The notes below the pieces were generated by a model, which saw only the letters and a list, made by a program, of their open reading frames with translations, ran no database searches and was not told the origin of the DNA. The translations under genes were made by a program, and so were the position numbers. This document shows positions 36,942 through 45,943 of a DNA stretch of 64,000 nt, piece after piece. The DNA lies in the NCBI GenBank assembly GCA_019694515.1, contig JAIBBU010000002.1, positions 62,001 to 126,000 on the forward strand. Direction: 5' to 3'. Source of the stretch: Oligoflexia bacterium. Lineage in GTDB: Bacteria; Bdellovibrionota_C; UBA2361; JBGSMV01. How positions within the stretch are numbered: the stretch's first letter is position 1; each line of letters begins with the position of its first letter.

Positions 36942-37039
36942 GCTTTGATCATAAGATCGGCGCTTAAAGGCGGTCAATTGGGGTTCTCTGTCAGAGCTGC
37001 AATTTACTAAAGCGGTTTCAGGGTTTATGATCGGAAAGC

Positions 37040-37948
37040 ATGCGTATTGCAGCCCTAGAGTCATTTCTAACCGAACTAGTCTGTCATTTTGGACTGCAGG
37101 ATCACCTCGTCGGAGTCTCTGCCGACTCGGATTTTCCCGAGGCGATTAGCGCGTTGCCGCGCGTTACTGCCGCCGAGTCTGGGTCTGGCATGATAAACGG
37201 GCTAGCCAGCGCGGCAGTCGATCCGGCGAGCATTAAGAATGTTGGGGCAGACATTTTGCTTGGAGGCATTCCTGGCAAAGATGAGGATGGCACCCGCCTG
37301 AAGCGGGCCCGTGAGGTGGTGCGGAGCACCTTTGGCGAGGGAGTAAAATTTTCCTCCTATTGGCCCCGAACACTGGAACAGGTGAGTGAGTGTTTTGAAA
37401 AAGTGGGGCGCGAGCTCGGGGCGGCCGATCGCGGCGTGGCGCTTAGTCACAATTTCAAGGCGCAAGCCATGGATTGGTGCGATAATTTTTATGAGCGCAT
37501 GAAGAACAAGCGCGTCTCCTTTATCTCTGCGCTTGAACCGCTTTCGCTGGCACGTGGCTGGGTACCCGATATGATTCACATGTGCTCGGCTCACAGTCAT
37601 AGTCAGAGTGGAGGCGAGGTCGATGAGCATACCGACTGGGAGTCGCTCAAGCGCTTTCGTCCGGATGTAATGATCTTCGGGCTGCGAGGGGTCGATCTCC
37701 ATGGATCGGCGCAATCGCTCAAGCGCTTAGAGCGACTGGACGGTTGGGACGACATTCCCGCGGTCAAACGGGGCGAAGTTGTCTTTGTGGAGGGCCGTGG
37801 GCACTTTCACCGGCCTGGCCCACGCTTGCTTGATTCGATGGGAATTTTAGTCTCGGCGATCGCCGGATTGGACAGCGGTTACATTACGCCGCGCGAATCT
37901 TTCTACCGGCTGCGCTGGGTAGAGTTGCAGCGGCATCGCTTTAGCTGA
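37040..37948 (+). CDS. BtuF-like substrate-binding fold protein, apparently cytoplasmic
   Basis: A 302-residue protein with the layout of helical-backbone metal/cobalamin binding proteins: RIAALESFLTELVCHFGLQDHLVGVS at the start, GADILLGG, and WDDIPAVKRGEVVFVEGRGHFHRPGPRLLD near the end. There is no signal peptide, so it is probably cytoplasmic, and no transporter genes lie nearby. Some bacteria carry such unexported homologues of unknown role. A small unknown gene follows eight bases later. Confidence 0.72.
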   Translation: MRIAALESFLTELVCHFGLQDHLVGVSADSDFPEAISALPRVTAAESGSGMINGLASAAVDPASIKNVGADILLGGIPGKDEDGTRLKRAREVVRSTFGEGVKFSSYWPRTLEQVSECFEKVGRELGAADRGVALSHNFKAQAMDWCDNFYERMKNKRVSFISALEPLSLARGWVPDMIHMCSAHSHSQSGGEVDEHTDWESLKRFRPDVMIFGLRGVDLHGSAQSLKRLERLDGWDDIPAVKRGEVVFVEGRGHFHRPGPRLLDSMGILVSAIAGLDSGYITPRESFYRLRWVELQRHRFS

Positions 37949-37956
37949 GGAGTTTT

Positions 37957-38358
37957 ATGGAGCCGGAGATAGTTGTATGCGGCCAGGGGAGTGAGCAGAT
38001 CGCTGAGTCGTGTCGCCAGGAATTACAGCAGCTTCTGAACGCCGGAAAACTTTCTGAGTCGGAGATCGGACGCGTCGCAAAGCTGGATTTTTCGATGCGC
38101 GGCCGTGAGCTCAGGCTGGACGACGCCAGTTTGGATAAGCTGCGGCGTCTCTGTCAGCTCTGGGATGTCGATATTCGCGTAAGGCAAATTTCGAGCCACC
38201 GTCCCTTGATCGGTCCGCTAATTGTGGCAGTGAAGCGCGTTCTGCATCCGTTGTTGCGCGCCCTTTTGAAGGACGCGCTCTCACAGCAGCGTGACTTTAA
38301 TGCCGTTACGATTGCCCTGATGTATGACTTACTGGCGCCCAAGAAGCCGACTGATTAA
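37957..38358 (+). CDS. Conserved-looking small protein, unknown
   Basis: A 133-residue protein with no recognised family. The N-terminal two thirds are alternating helix and strand, and the last ~45 residues form a hydrophobic amphipathic helix (PLIGPLIVAVKRVLHPLL). No signal peptide. It is separated by eight bases from the BtuF-like gene and probably shares its transcript. Confidence 0.55.
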   Translation: MEPEIVVCGQGSEQIAESCRQELQQLLNAGKLSESEIGRVAKLDFSMRGRELRLDDASLDKLRRLCQLWDVDIRVRQISSHRPLIGPLIVAVKRVLHPLLRALLKDALSQQRDFNAVTIALMYDLLAPKKPTD

Positions 38359-38535
38359 CTCCGGCCTTTAAATCTTGCGAGCTTCTAACCAGCTGAAATA
38401 TTGGTGTTTTTTTGCGTGAAGCAATAGTCTCTAAATCCTTGATAAGAGGTAAATAGATAGACACAGCATGATTGCGTGCTGGTTTTATGGGACGGGCCGA
38501 GCTATCGGCTCTTGGAATGAGGTTGACAGGGGGTT

Positions 38536-38892
38536 ATGTCAGTGGCTCGTAAACGAAGTGGTTCTGAGTGGCGATCGGTATTCCCGAGACCCGCTGCTAG
38601 CGCAGCCGGCGACAATACGGTCGTAGATTTCTCCAAACGTTACCGCCGTAGAAAGGGCAGCTCCGGTGCGCTTAATCCCTGGAAGGCCGATGGTTGGAGC
38701 ATTAACCCGCAAAGTTTTTCTGTGGTTTCAAGTCCTTCTCTCCAGCAAAACACATTTCCCTCTGCTCACAGCTACGGCGGTCAAGAGCGCGGCTTCTCCC
38801 GAGGGCTCTCAGTGTTTAAGCTTGGGGCGATCTTCTTCGGGATACTAAGCATTTTTCTCTTCGGAACGCTGGTGAGCTTGCTGCTGCGCTAG
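38536..38892 (+). CDS. Small single-pass membrane protein at the T3SS locus
   Basis: A 118-residue protein with a polar, basic, Ser-rich first ~85 residues and one C-terminal membrane span (FKLGAIFFGILSIFLFGTLVSLLL). The ATG at 38536 follows AGGGGG. It lies immediately before sctI on the same strand, so it may belong to the secretion locus. No homologue is recognised; a tail-anchored structural or chaperone-like role is guesswork. Confidence 0.5.
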   Translation: MSVARKRSGSEWRSVFPRPAASAAGDNTVVDFSKRYRRRKGSSGALNPWKADGWSINPQSFSVVSSPSLQQNTFPSAHSYGGQERGFSRGLSVFKLGAIFFGILSIFLFGTLVSLLLR

Positions 38893-38900
38893 TTCTAATC

Positions 38901-38996
38901 CGGTCCCGCTGAAATAATCTGGAAACTTCCTAGTTTGTGCGCCGAACAGAGCTTGTCGGAATTGCGGGCGCCTGTTCCGCCGTTAGGTCGGGACCG
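38901..38996 (+). repeat. Distant inverted repeat in the sctI leader
   Basis: CGGTCCCG (38901-38908) is complementary to CGGGACCG (38989-38996). The stem would enclose about 80 bases of the 172-base leader before sctI. It may fold the leader or be chance. Confidence 0.3.
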
Positions 38997-39064
38997 TAGG
39001 TTAAGGACCCATACTCCATCGTGCTGGCACCCGCGATTTCGATCTTTCTCTTTCGGAGCAATAG

Positions 39065-39367
39065 ATGAAGGTGGACCTTGGTAAGGCGCAGTTTCGACCC
39101 GTGCGTATCGAGCGCGGCGGAGGTGCGGCTGTATCCTTCGGGGATGTCCTAAGCGGCACAGTGAAAAAGATTTCAAGCGACGGAAGAGCGCTCTCGGAGC
39201 GGCTGGAGTCCGTTAGCCGAGAACTCAGTGGTCCCAACTCAGAACGTTTGATCGAGCTTCTAAAGCTGCAGTTTAGAATTGGCCAATATGGGTTGGGGCT
39301 AGAGCTACTCTCGAAAGTTGGAGAGAGTGCCAACTCGTCAATACGGCGCTTGGAGCAGGGACATTGA
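39065..39367 (+). CDS. sctI: T3SS inner-rod-like protein SctI
   Basis: A 100-residue protein. Its last 40 residues, RLIELLKLQFRIGQYGLGLE then LLSKVGESANSSIRRLEQ, follow the pattern of SctI/PrgJ/MxiI C-termini (LLxLQ, a central YxxxxE, an SK pair, then a helix ending LxxxQ). SctI forms the inner rod of the needle complex and is exported through the SctRST gate. The genes for that gate lie just downstream. Family assignment is by pattern and position; sequence alone is weak for such short proteins. Confidence 0.66.
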   Translation: MKVDLGKAQFRPVRIERGGGAAVSFGDVLSGTVKKISSDGRALSERLESVSRELSGPNSERLIELLKLQFRIGQYGLGLELLSKVGESANSSIRRLEQGH

Positions 39368-39370
39368 TCA

Positions 39371-40291
39371 ATGCAAGCTGAGTTGACCCGTGCTTACGAG
39401 ATTAAACGGTATCAGGAATCCATTCGCCTGAATCGTCAGCGTGCCGTATCCGTCCAAATAAAGAGCGATTTGGAGCGGAGTTCCAAGCAGTTAAGCGCGC
39501 AGCGGGCGGCTGTAAAAAGATCGGCGCAGCAGGCGGCTGCGGGGATTCTGGCAGCTCCCCACGAAGGGCCGGTCTGGCTCCGGCATGTTTTGGCAACCAA
39601 GCAGTCGGAAGGTCGGATGAATTCCGAGACAATCTCGTTGGCGCGGGCCAGCACTGACTCCAACAGTCAAATTAAGCGGATCGAAAGACGTTGCGAACTG
39701 CTGACAGGGTATATCGACAGCCACAAGTCAAGGGTCGGCCGTAGCGAGACTTACAAACTTGATCAAGAGGTGGTTGAAGATCGGCTCGCAGCAGAGCTGC
39801 ACCCCAAGGACCAGGGCTGGATAAAGCTCGAAACCGAAGCGCCGCTGCAGGTCAGCGCTTCGGATCGACCCGACGGTCAGAGGACGTCGCCCCCCGTAAT
39901 AGATTCGGCGCAGCGGGTACTGTCTGGGGAGTCTTCACCTCCACGCCCCGCTAGCAGCGCCTCGATCGGGCAGCGGGAATGCGGTAGCAAGATGCGCTCA
40001 ATCCGGGATCTGCCACTACCGCAAAGTGAATTGCTGTCGTTCCGGAGCTGGGTGGGATTATTAGGGAGCGCGGTGGAGCTCGGATTGAAAACCCGTGCCG
40101 GTCATGAGTTCGACGTTCGGATTGAGCGCCGCCTGAACGGTACGGTTCAGACCCGTATTGAGACGCATACAGGTCGTGCGATGCAGCGCCTGTGGACAGG
40201 AAGGGAGCGGCTGATTAGAGCCCTGGAGGGCGCCGGAATAGCGCATGGAGGGCTCCGTTTTTGCGGATTGCGAGCGGATGAACAGCTTTAA
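39371..40291 (+). CDS. Probable SctO/FliJ-like coiled coil fused to SctP/T3S4-like domain
   Basis: A 306-residue protein. The first ~140 residues are charged helical coiled coil, like FliJ/SctO stalks. A disordered, Pro/Ser-rich linker follows. The last ~75 residues (AGHEFDVRIERRLNGTVQTR, then IETHTGRAMQRLWTGRERLI and a GLRF-type end) match the T3S4 substrate-specificity-switch pattern of FliK/SctP. In most systems these are two genes, sctO then sctP. Their order (after sctI, before sctR) agrees with the call. The fusion is inferred. Confidence 0.55.
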   Translation: MQAELTRAYEIKRYQESIRLNRQRAVSVQIKSDLERSSKQLSAQRAAVKRSAQQAAAGILAAPHEGPVWLRHVLATKQSEGRMNSETISLARASTDSNSQIKRIERRCELLTGYIDSHKSRVGRSETYKLDQEVVEDRLAAELHPKDQGWIKLETEAPLQVSASDRPDGQRTSPPVIDSAQRVLSGESSPPRPASSASIGQRECGSKMRSIRDLPLPQSELLSFRSWVGLLGSAVELGLKTRAGHEFDVRIERRLNGTVQTRIETHTGRAMQRLWTGRERLIRALEGAGIAHGGLRFCGLRADEQL

Positions 40292-40919
40292 CCCGCTGGT
40301 ACTGGTTGGAGTGTCGGTGGCATTGGCATTGCTGCCGGTGCTCGTGGGGGTGGGCACCTGCTACCTCAAGCTCAATATCGTGCTGGGGATGTTACGCAAT
40401 GGTTTGGGTACCCAGAGTGTGCCTGGGAATATGCTGTGTGCGGTGCTGGCTCTAGCTCTGACGGCGGCATTAATGGGGCCGGTGGTGAAGCAGGGCGCGC
40501 GCGAGTTGGAGGCACATGGCGATCTCAAGACCTTGGAAAAAGGAGACTTCTCTGTGCTGCGGCATGCGGCCGAGCCTTGGCGCCAGTTCATGCTGCGGCA
40601 TGTTGGAGCATCCGAATTACAATTTGCTGCTGAGTTAAATTCAGAAGCCGCTGCGGAAGAACGCAGCTTCTTTTCAGTCTTGTTGGCATTCACACTTAGC
40701 GAGCTGAAGGAATCGTTTGCGATGGGATTAGCGCTGCTGTTGCCTTTTCTGGTGATTGATTTGGTGGTTTCGAACATCCTCGCGGGCCTTGGAATGTTCA
40801 TGATGAGTCCCGTGATGATCTCCGTTCCGCTGAAACTGCTGCTGTTTGTCTCTGCAGACGGATGGTTGTTGCTGAGCAAGGCCTTGGTTAGCTCCTACGG
40901 AGTGGAGCTTAGAACGTGA
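40278..40919 (+). CDS. sctR: T3SS export gate protein SctR
   Basis: A 213-residue SctR/FliP-type protein with about four membrane spans. MNSFNPLVLVGV is followed by GTCYLKLNIVLGMLRNGLGTQSVP. Near the C-terminus come LLPFLVIDLVVSNILAGLGM, SPVMISVPLKLLLFV and DGWLLLSKALVSSY, the family hallmarks. The ATG at 40278 matches the usual SctR N-terminus; an ATG at 40245 would add 11 residues. The start overlaps the preceding gene. It forms the core of the export gate with SctS and SctT. No flagellar genes nearby. Confidence 0.92.
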   Translation: MNSFNPLVLVGVSVALALLPVLVGVGTCYLKLNIVLGMLRNGLGTQSVPGNMLCAVLALALTAALMGPVVKQGARELEAHGDLKTLEKGDFSVLRHAAEPWRQFMLRHVGASELQFAAELNSEAAAEERSFFSVLLAFTLSELKESFAMGLALLLPFLVIDLVVSNILAGLGMFMMSPVMISVPLKLLLFVSADGWLLLSKALVSSYGVELRT

Positions 40920-41188
40920 TCTCAGAGCTCTTAGTCAAAGCGCTAGAAACAGCACTCTTGGTTTCAGCACTGCCGCTGGGCAGCGGTTGTTTAGCTGCTC
41001 AGCTGGTAGCGCTGATTCAATCTATTTTTCAGATTCAGGAGCAGACCCTTGGCTATGTGGTTAAGTTTGCTGTGATGTCAGCTGTGATTGTGATCTTCTC
41101 CAACTATCTGCTTGGTCTCGTGGCCGAACTCTTTGAGGACGCGCTAAAGGTTATGCTGCTGATTGGAAAAGGGGCGCCATCCTGGTGA
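40916..41188 (+). CDS. sctS: T3SS export gate protein SctS
   Basis: A 90-residue protein with two membrane hairpin segments and the SctS/FliQ motif pattern (SALPLGSGCLAAQLVALIQS followed by FQIQEQTLGYVVKF). The GTG at 40916 overlaps the sctR stop as GTGA. SctS packs around SctR and SctT in the gate. Confidence 0.9.
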   Translation: MISELLVKALETALLVSALPLGSGCLAAQLVALIQSIFQIQEQTLGYVVKFAVMSAVIVIFSNYLLGLVAELFEDALKVMLLIGKGAPSW

Positions 41189-41952
41189 TTGAGTTCGAGC
41201 AGTCTCAGCCGCTGGTGGCCCTGTTGGAGCGGACTCTGCACTCGCCCTATATTTGCGGAGTGTCGCTGTTGTTAATGCGGTGTTTCGGAGCGTTGCTTTA
41301 TCTGCCGTTTGAAGGGTGGCTTGTGGGGGCACTGAATCGACTTGTTATTGCCGCGGTCATGGCGTTTTCTATTTACAATCCCTCCGACGCGCAACCTCAG
41401 ATCTCCGGATTGCGGATGCTTGAGGAACTCATAATCGGCAGCGTTGCTGGAATGCCGCTATTCCTAGTAATGGAGGTTTTTGGAATGTGCGGAGCGCTCT
41501 TCGATCTCATGCGCGGGCAGTCGATTGCCGGCTCCTACGCGCCGCAAGTCTCCGAGGCGGGCTCAAGTATGGAGGCGCTAACCCGGAGATTAATATTGAG
41601 CTGTCTGTGCATGAGCGGTGCGCTCGAGAACTTAATCGGTTCCCTTCAGCGTTCGCAGCAGATTTTTCCACTGGGAGTTTTACCCGAGAGCTTTTTCAGC
41701 ACGGCCCTGATCGGCCAATGCTCAACATTGCTGAGTAACGGACTTGTATGGTTCTTGCCGGTGGTCTTGCTCTTTCTCTCCCTTGAAATCGCGCTAGGTA
41801 TTGGAACGAGATTTTTACCCGGTCTGACCTTCAACGCGGAGGGGCTTTTGATCAAGACAGTCGTAGGCACGCTGGCGCTGCTGAGCCTTTGGGCGGCGGG
41901 CTCGAAGGCTGGGATAGCTCAGTTGGCCCAAATCAGCTGGATCTCCGGATGA
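41185..41952 (+). CDS. sctT: T3SS export gate protein SctT
   Basis: A 255-residue protein with about six spans, SctT/FliR-like (RMLEELIIGSVAGMPLFLVM, GALFDLMRGQSIAGSYAPQ). It completes the SctRST gate. The GTG at 41185 overlaps the sctS stop, so translation is coupled. The sctU piece follows with an ATGA overlap at 41949. Confidence 0.88.
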   Translation: MIEFEQSQPLVALLERTLHSPYICGVSLLLMRCFGALLYLPFEGWLVGALNRLVIAAVMAFSIYNPSDAQPQISGLRMLEELIIGSVAGMPLFLVMEVFGMCGALFDLMRGQSIAGSYAPQVSEAGSSMEALTRRLILSCLCMSGALENLIGSLQRSQQIFPLGVLPESFFSTALIGQCSTLLSNGLVWFLPVVLLFLSLEIALGIGTRFLPGLTFNAEGLLIKTVVGTLALLSLWAAGSKAGIAQLAQISWISG

Positions 41953-42731
41953 GCCTGGAGCGGCGGCACCCCGCCACCGAGCAGCGGCGGAAGCAGGCTT
42001 ACCGGGAGGGCCGTCACGGGAACAGCTCATTTCCTCCCCAACTAATAGCAATCACAGTTAGTTTCCTGATGGTTGTGGTGACCGCTCAACATTCTTTGGT
42101 AAGCTTTAAAATGCTGTTAGAATATAGTCTGTCTGAGGGGTTAGCCGACTGGAGCTCCCTTTGGCAGAACTTCGCATGTCTGACTGTCCTGACCACGGTG
42201 TTGATGCTGGCACCCGCGGGGGTAGCGGCTCTTGTACATGAGGCAGGCCGCGCACGTGGACGCGTAGGCTTTCGAATTCGACGGCCGCTCATGCGTGGCG
42301 TGACTACCATCGGGGAGGGAGCGCGCGCAAGCTTGCACAGCGGTGTGCGGTTGATGGTTCTTGCTGGAGTGATTGGGCTCCTTGCTCGACAGTGCATTGC
42401 GTACCCGCTGCGAGTTTTGATTGGTAGCGCTGCTTGGCAAGATCTGGCTCTCAATATTACAGCGGTAGTGTGGTTGGAGGCGCTGGTAGTTGTATTGCTT
42501 GACCAATTGTTTAAACGACGGGCCTTTCTGAATTCTTTACGAATGAGTGACCACGAGCTTAAGCAGGAGCAACGGGAAAATGAGGGCGACCCGCAGCAAC
42601 GCGCCTTGCGCAGGGCGCAGCACGAGGCTCTTTTAATGCAGGACGTAGTCAGCCGGGTGAAAAGATCTAAGGTGATCATCGTCGAACGAATCAATAGACC
42701 GCAGCGCCACAAATTGGAGGCTGTCACGTAA
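41949..42731 (+). CDS. sctU: SctU/FlhB N-terminal part, truncated, NPTH motif lost
   Basis: A 260-residue protein. The start (SLERRHPATEQRRKQAYREG) and four membrane spans match SctU/FlhB. After them, LRMSDHELKQEQRENEGDPQ matches the cytoplasmic linker. The normal protein continues to an NPTH motif that self-cleaves. Here the equivalent point reads VIIVERIN, with Glu246 where Asn is expected, and the protein ends 14 residues later. The autocleaved CC domain is therefore absent; an intact match lies in a separate gene at 45927-46172. The ATG overlaps the sctT stop; the stop overlaps the next ATG as TAATG. Confidence 0.86.
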   Translation: MSLERRHPATEQRRKQAYREGRHGNSSFPPQLIAITVSFLMVVVTAQHSLVSFKMLLEYSLSEGLADWSSLWQNFACLTVLTTVLMLAPAGVAALVHEAGRARGRVGFRIRRPLMRGVTTIGEGARASLHSGVRLMVLAGVIGLLARQCIAYPLRVLIGSAAWQDLALNITAVVWLEALVVVLLDQLFKRRAFLNSLRMSDHELKQEQRENEGDPQQRALRRAQHEALLMQDVVSRVKRSKVIIVERINRPQRHKLEAVT

Positions 42732-45700
42732 TGAGTGCAAAGCTTTCATCTCAGGCGATGCAGGAGCTTCGAGAGCAGCTCGCCGGTACCCGCACCCGTG
42801 AGGCCATGCTCGGAACTTTGGCGAGGTTCCTCTTCGAGCGCACTGGGGCGGATCGGATTTCAATCGTACTTGCGGAGCGCGGGAACGAAGAATCTCCGTT
42901 AGTGCGCTGGTCGGAGGGGGAAGCGCTGCCGCTGGAGGCGAAACCCCGCATGGAGGGAGTCTTCTCCGTAAAGGCTAATAATTTGATGGCGGGAGGGAAG
43001 GCTCAGTTTACCCCAATCGTGATCGATGACCTTTCGCGCGCGTTAATCGATCCGGCGGTCACGAGAGTTCTGGGGGAGTGCGGGGTGAGATCCTTCGCCC
43101 TGATCCCGCTGTATCTGCTGAATCAACTCAGCGGCTGGACGGAACTGCACTTTACCCGCGGCTATCACCACTTTCGACGTGAGGATCTGATCCTGGTTGA
43201 ACGTGCGCTCGACCAACTTTCGATCGCTCTTGCGCGCCTCTATTCTGAGCCGGCACAACCGGCCCCGAGCGCCGCTCTAGGCGACTGGGGTCCGGTTTTG
43301 GAGCAGAGTAGTTTGATCTTCGCCCGGACCGACGCGCGTTTTAATCCATTGGTCGTGACGGGCGATACCCTGCGGCTTTTCGGCATCGAGGCGCAGCAAC
43401 TGATCGGCTCGAACGAAGTGTGGAGCCAGTTCGTACAAGCTGACGATCTCAAACGTCTGGCGGTTGAAATTCGCGGTATGGGCGCGCATCCTCGGGAAAT
43501 TTCGCGCGAATTGCGGACGATTAACCGCGCGACTGGAGAGCAGCGCTGGATCTCTGTGCGCGCCATTCCGCGAAGTGCGCCGGATGGTACGCTTGCCGGG
43601 TGGGACGGCGTCGGCATCGAGGTGACTGCCAAGAAGCTGATGGAGGAGGAATTGTCGGTGCAAAGCAGCCGCGTCGAAGCGCTGTATGAAGTGTCGCGTT
43701 CCTTGCCGTTCAATGTCGATCCCGCGCTGGTGGCGTTGCGGGGTTTGAAAGCCCTGCTGCGCGCTACAAATTCCGACAGCGGCTTCGCCTGTTTCTATGA
43801 TGCGGGGAGCGGTAATCTCGAGTTGGTCGCGACAGAAGGGCTGTCTTCGGCATATCTGCGACAGGCGCCCGAGGTGATTAACGGGCGCAGTTTGGTGCGT
43901 CACGCGGTCGAAAGCAGCCGCGGAATTATTCTAGATAATATTCAACGCGACCATCGGGCGGCCGTAGATTTAGCCCGCTCCGAAGGGTTGAAATCAGCGA
44001 TTATTATGCCCCTGGTTTTCGAGCAGGAGGTGCTCGGCGCGCTTGGTCTCTTTTGTAAGCGCGCCAGCCGCTACCGCAAAGCGGATTTCGATCTGGTGGA
44101 AGCCGCATGTCGGCAGGTGGCGTTGGCATCGCGCCAAGCTGACACGTATGCGGCTGAGAAACGCCAGGCCAACTCGCTGGCCGCGCTTTACCGATTGACG
44201 CACCAACTCTCACGCTTCCTAACCCCGCGCGAGATCGTCGAACATGCATTTCCCATTATTCAACAGGAGTTCGCATTCAAGCGCATGTGGCTGGGCGTTT
44301 TGAATGAACAGGGAACGCATCTCGTGGGGCAGGGAGGCGTGGGACCCGGAGTGCGCGGACGGCTCCTAAGCATGCAGATTGAGCTAGACCTGCGTCACGA
44401 TTTTTTAGATGAAGCACTGCGGAATCGCAAACCGGTAATCGTAAAGGCGGGGCAGGGTATGGAGTGTTCGGGCCTGAACCGGATCATGCAGCGTTTAAAA
44501 CCAGGCACCTTTATTGTCGTACCCTTGGTGTCCTTGGGGCAGGTGGTTGGGGTGCTGATTGTCGAGCCTGCGACACCCAAGCGCTTCTTTGCGCAGAAGA
44601 AGCTGCCCCTCTTGACCAGCATGGCTAGCGAGATCGGGTCGGTCATATTGGCCCGGCGCTTTGAATCAAAGATGGCCGATGCCGCCAAGATGAAGATGGC
44701 CTCGCTTTTAGCGTCCGGAGTAGCACATAATTTTAACAATCTACTGCAGGCCGTGATGGGGCAAGCCTCACTGATTGAAATGCAGTCCCCTCCCGGCAGC
44801 TTACTAAGTTCGGCGGGCCGCACGATCATTGATGCGGCGGGCAAGGGTGCGGCGCTAATTAAACAGCTGCTAAGCTTTACGATGCAGGGCAGCCATGATC
44901 GCCGCCCGATTGGACCGCATGAACTTTTCGGGGAATCGCGCGAATTCTACGAGTCCGTGCTTGGTGCTGGGATTAAGCTAGAGATCGATCTGCAGGAAAA
45001 TTCGCCCCAAATCATGGGGGACTATTCGCAGATTCAACAGGTCATCACTAATTTACTGGTCAATGCTAAGGAAGCGGTTGGCGCGCGGGACAACGGCTTA
45101 GTGCGCATTGTGACCCGGCGTGTGCGCGTGCAGTCAGGCGAGGTCGACCCTGAATTGGCGCCCGGGCAGTACTTAAGGATCGATATCGAAGACAACGGAG
45201 TTGGAATGGATGCCGAAAAGGTCGCACGTTGCTTCGAGCCCTTTTACACCACCAAGAATGTGGACTCCTCCACGGGCTTGGGATTCGAGGGATCGGGCTT
45301 GGGACTGTCCTCGGCCTATTCCGTAGTTAAGACCCACGACGGGGTAATAACCGTCCGCAGCACGCCGGGCGCGGGCAGTGTCTTCAGTGTCTATTTGCCC
45401 GCGCATGCTCAACGCCAGCGTAGCAGCATGGAGAAGCAGGTTGGTTCCGCGGGGGACCCTTCCCAGGCCATGGTGATCGATCCTGCCCGCTCTATCACCG
45501 TGCAGGTGAGCACCACCTTAGGGGCGCTGGGCATTGATTTGGCCCACTTTGAGAGCAGCGAGCGCGCCTTGGAGTATTTGCGGGCGCACCGGGGCGTGAT
45601 TCGGCTGGTAGTGATCGATGTCGATCATTCAGGGTACAACGTCCCAAGCTTTATTCGATTGCTGCACCATGAAAGTCGAACCGTAAAGGTAATCGTGGCC

Positions 45701-45943
45701 TGCGCCGACAGCAAGCGCTGGGGATTGTCCTTAAACGGATTGGAGAACGTCTTTGTGGTTGAAAAGCCACTTGGCGCACGAAATCTGCGCCCGCTGCTCG
45801 AGAAGCTCGAGCTCTTGGGCGGGCTGCGTGCTCAGGTGCTAGTGGCAAGAGCCGATCCGGCGGCGCCGGGAGCTAACAGTCTCCCGAGCGAAGAGCAGAC
45901 TCACGATGTGCTAGACCCTGTTCGGCATGACAAACGCTCATAA
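42731..45943 (+). CDS. Hybrid sensor histidine kinase (GAF-PAS-GAF-GAF-kinase-REC)
   Basis: A 1070-residue cytoplasmic protein. A GAF-like domain spans ~10-165, a PAS domain ~195-310, then two GAF-like domains to ~640. The kinase follows with His666 in GVAHNFNNLLQAV, the N-box QQVITNLLVNAKEAV and the G1/G2 boxes (DNGVGMD, GFEGSGLGLSSAY). A receiver-like domain (~905-1045) ends it; its Asp lies in LVVIDVDHSG. No membrane spans are seen, so inputs are probably small molecules or partners. It sits between the two sctU pieces. Confidence 0.88.
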   Translation: MSAKLSSQAMQELREQLAGTRTREAMLGTLARFLFERTGADRISIVLAERGNEESPLVRWSEGEALPLEAKPRMEGVFSVKANNLMAGGKAQFTPIVIDDLSRALIDPAVTRVLGECGVRSFALIPLYLLNQLSGWTELHFTRGYHHFRREDLILVERALDQLSIALARLYSEPAQPAPSAALGDWGPVLEQSSLIFARTDARFNPLVVTGDTLRLFGIEAQQLIGSNEVWSQFVQADDLKRLAVEIRGMGAHPREISRELRTINRATGEQRWISVRAIPRSAPDGTLAGWDGVGIEVTAKKLMEEELSVQSSRVEALYEVSRSLPFNVDPALVALRGLKALLRATNSDSGFACFYDAGSGNLELVATEGLSSAYLRQAPEVINGRSLVRHAVESSRGIILDNIQRDHRAAVDLARSEGLKSAIIMPLVFEQEVLGALGLFCKRASRYRKADFDLVEAACRQVALASRQADTYAAEKRQANSLAALYRLTHQLSRFLTPREIVEHAFPIIQQEFAFKRMWLGVLNEQGTHLVGQGGVGPGVRGRLLSMQIELDLRHDFLDEALRNRKPVIVKAGQGMECSGLNRIMQRLKPGTFIVVPLVSLGQVVGVLIVEPATPKRFFAQKKLPLLTSMASEIGSVILARRFESKMADAAKMKMASLLASGVAHNFNNLLQAVMGQASLIEMQSPPGSLLSSAGRTIIDAAGKGAALIKQLLSFTMQGSHDRRPIGPHELFGESREFYESVLGAGIKLEIDLQENSPQIMGDYSQIQQVITNLLVNAKEAVGARDNGLVRIVTRRVRVQSGEVDPELAPGQYLRIDIEDNGVGMDAEKVARCFEPFYTTKNVDSSTGLGFEGSGLGLSSAYSVVKTHDGVITVRSTPGAGSVFSVYLPAHAQRQRSSMEKQVGSAGDPSQAMVIDPARSITVQVSTTLGALGIDLAHFESSERALEYLRAHRGVIRLVVIDVDHSGYNVPSFIRLLHHESRTVKVIVACADSKRWGLSLNGLENVFVVEKPLGARNLRPLLEKLELLGGLRAQVLVARADPAAPGANSLPSEEQTHDVLDPVRHDKRS

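Noticed and set aside
42600..42735. Frameshift at the sctU end that would restore NPTH
   Set aside because: The three frames after Glu246 show no NPTH or CC-domain sequence before the kinase start, and the CC match exists intact 3.2 kb downstream.
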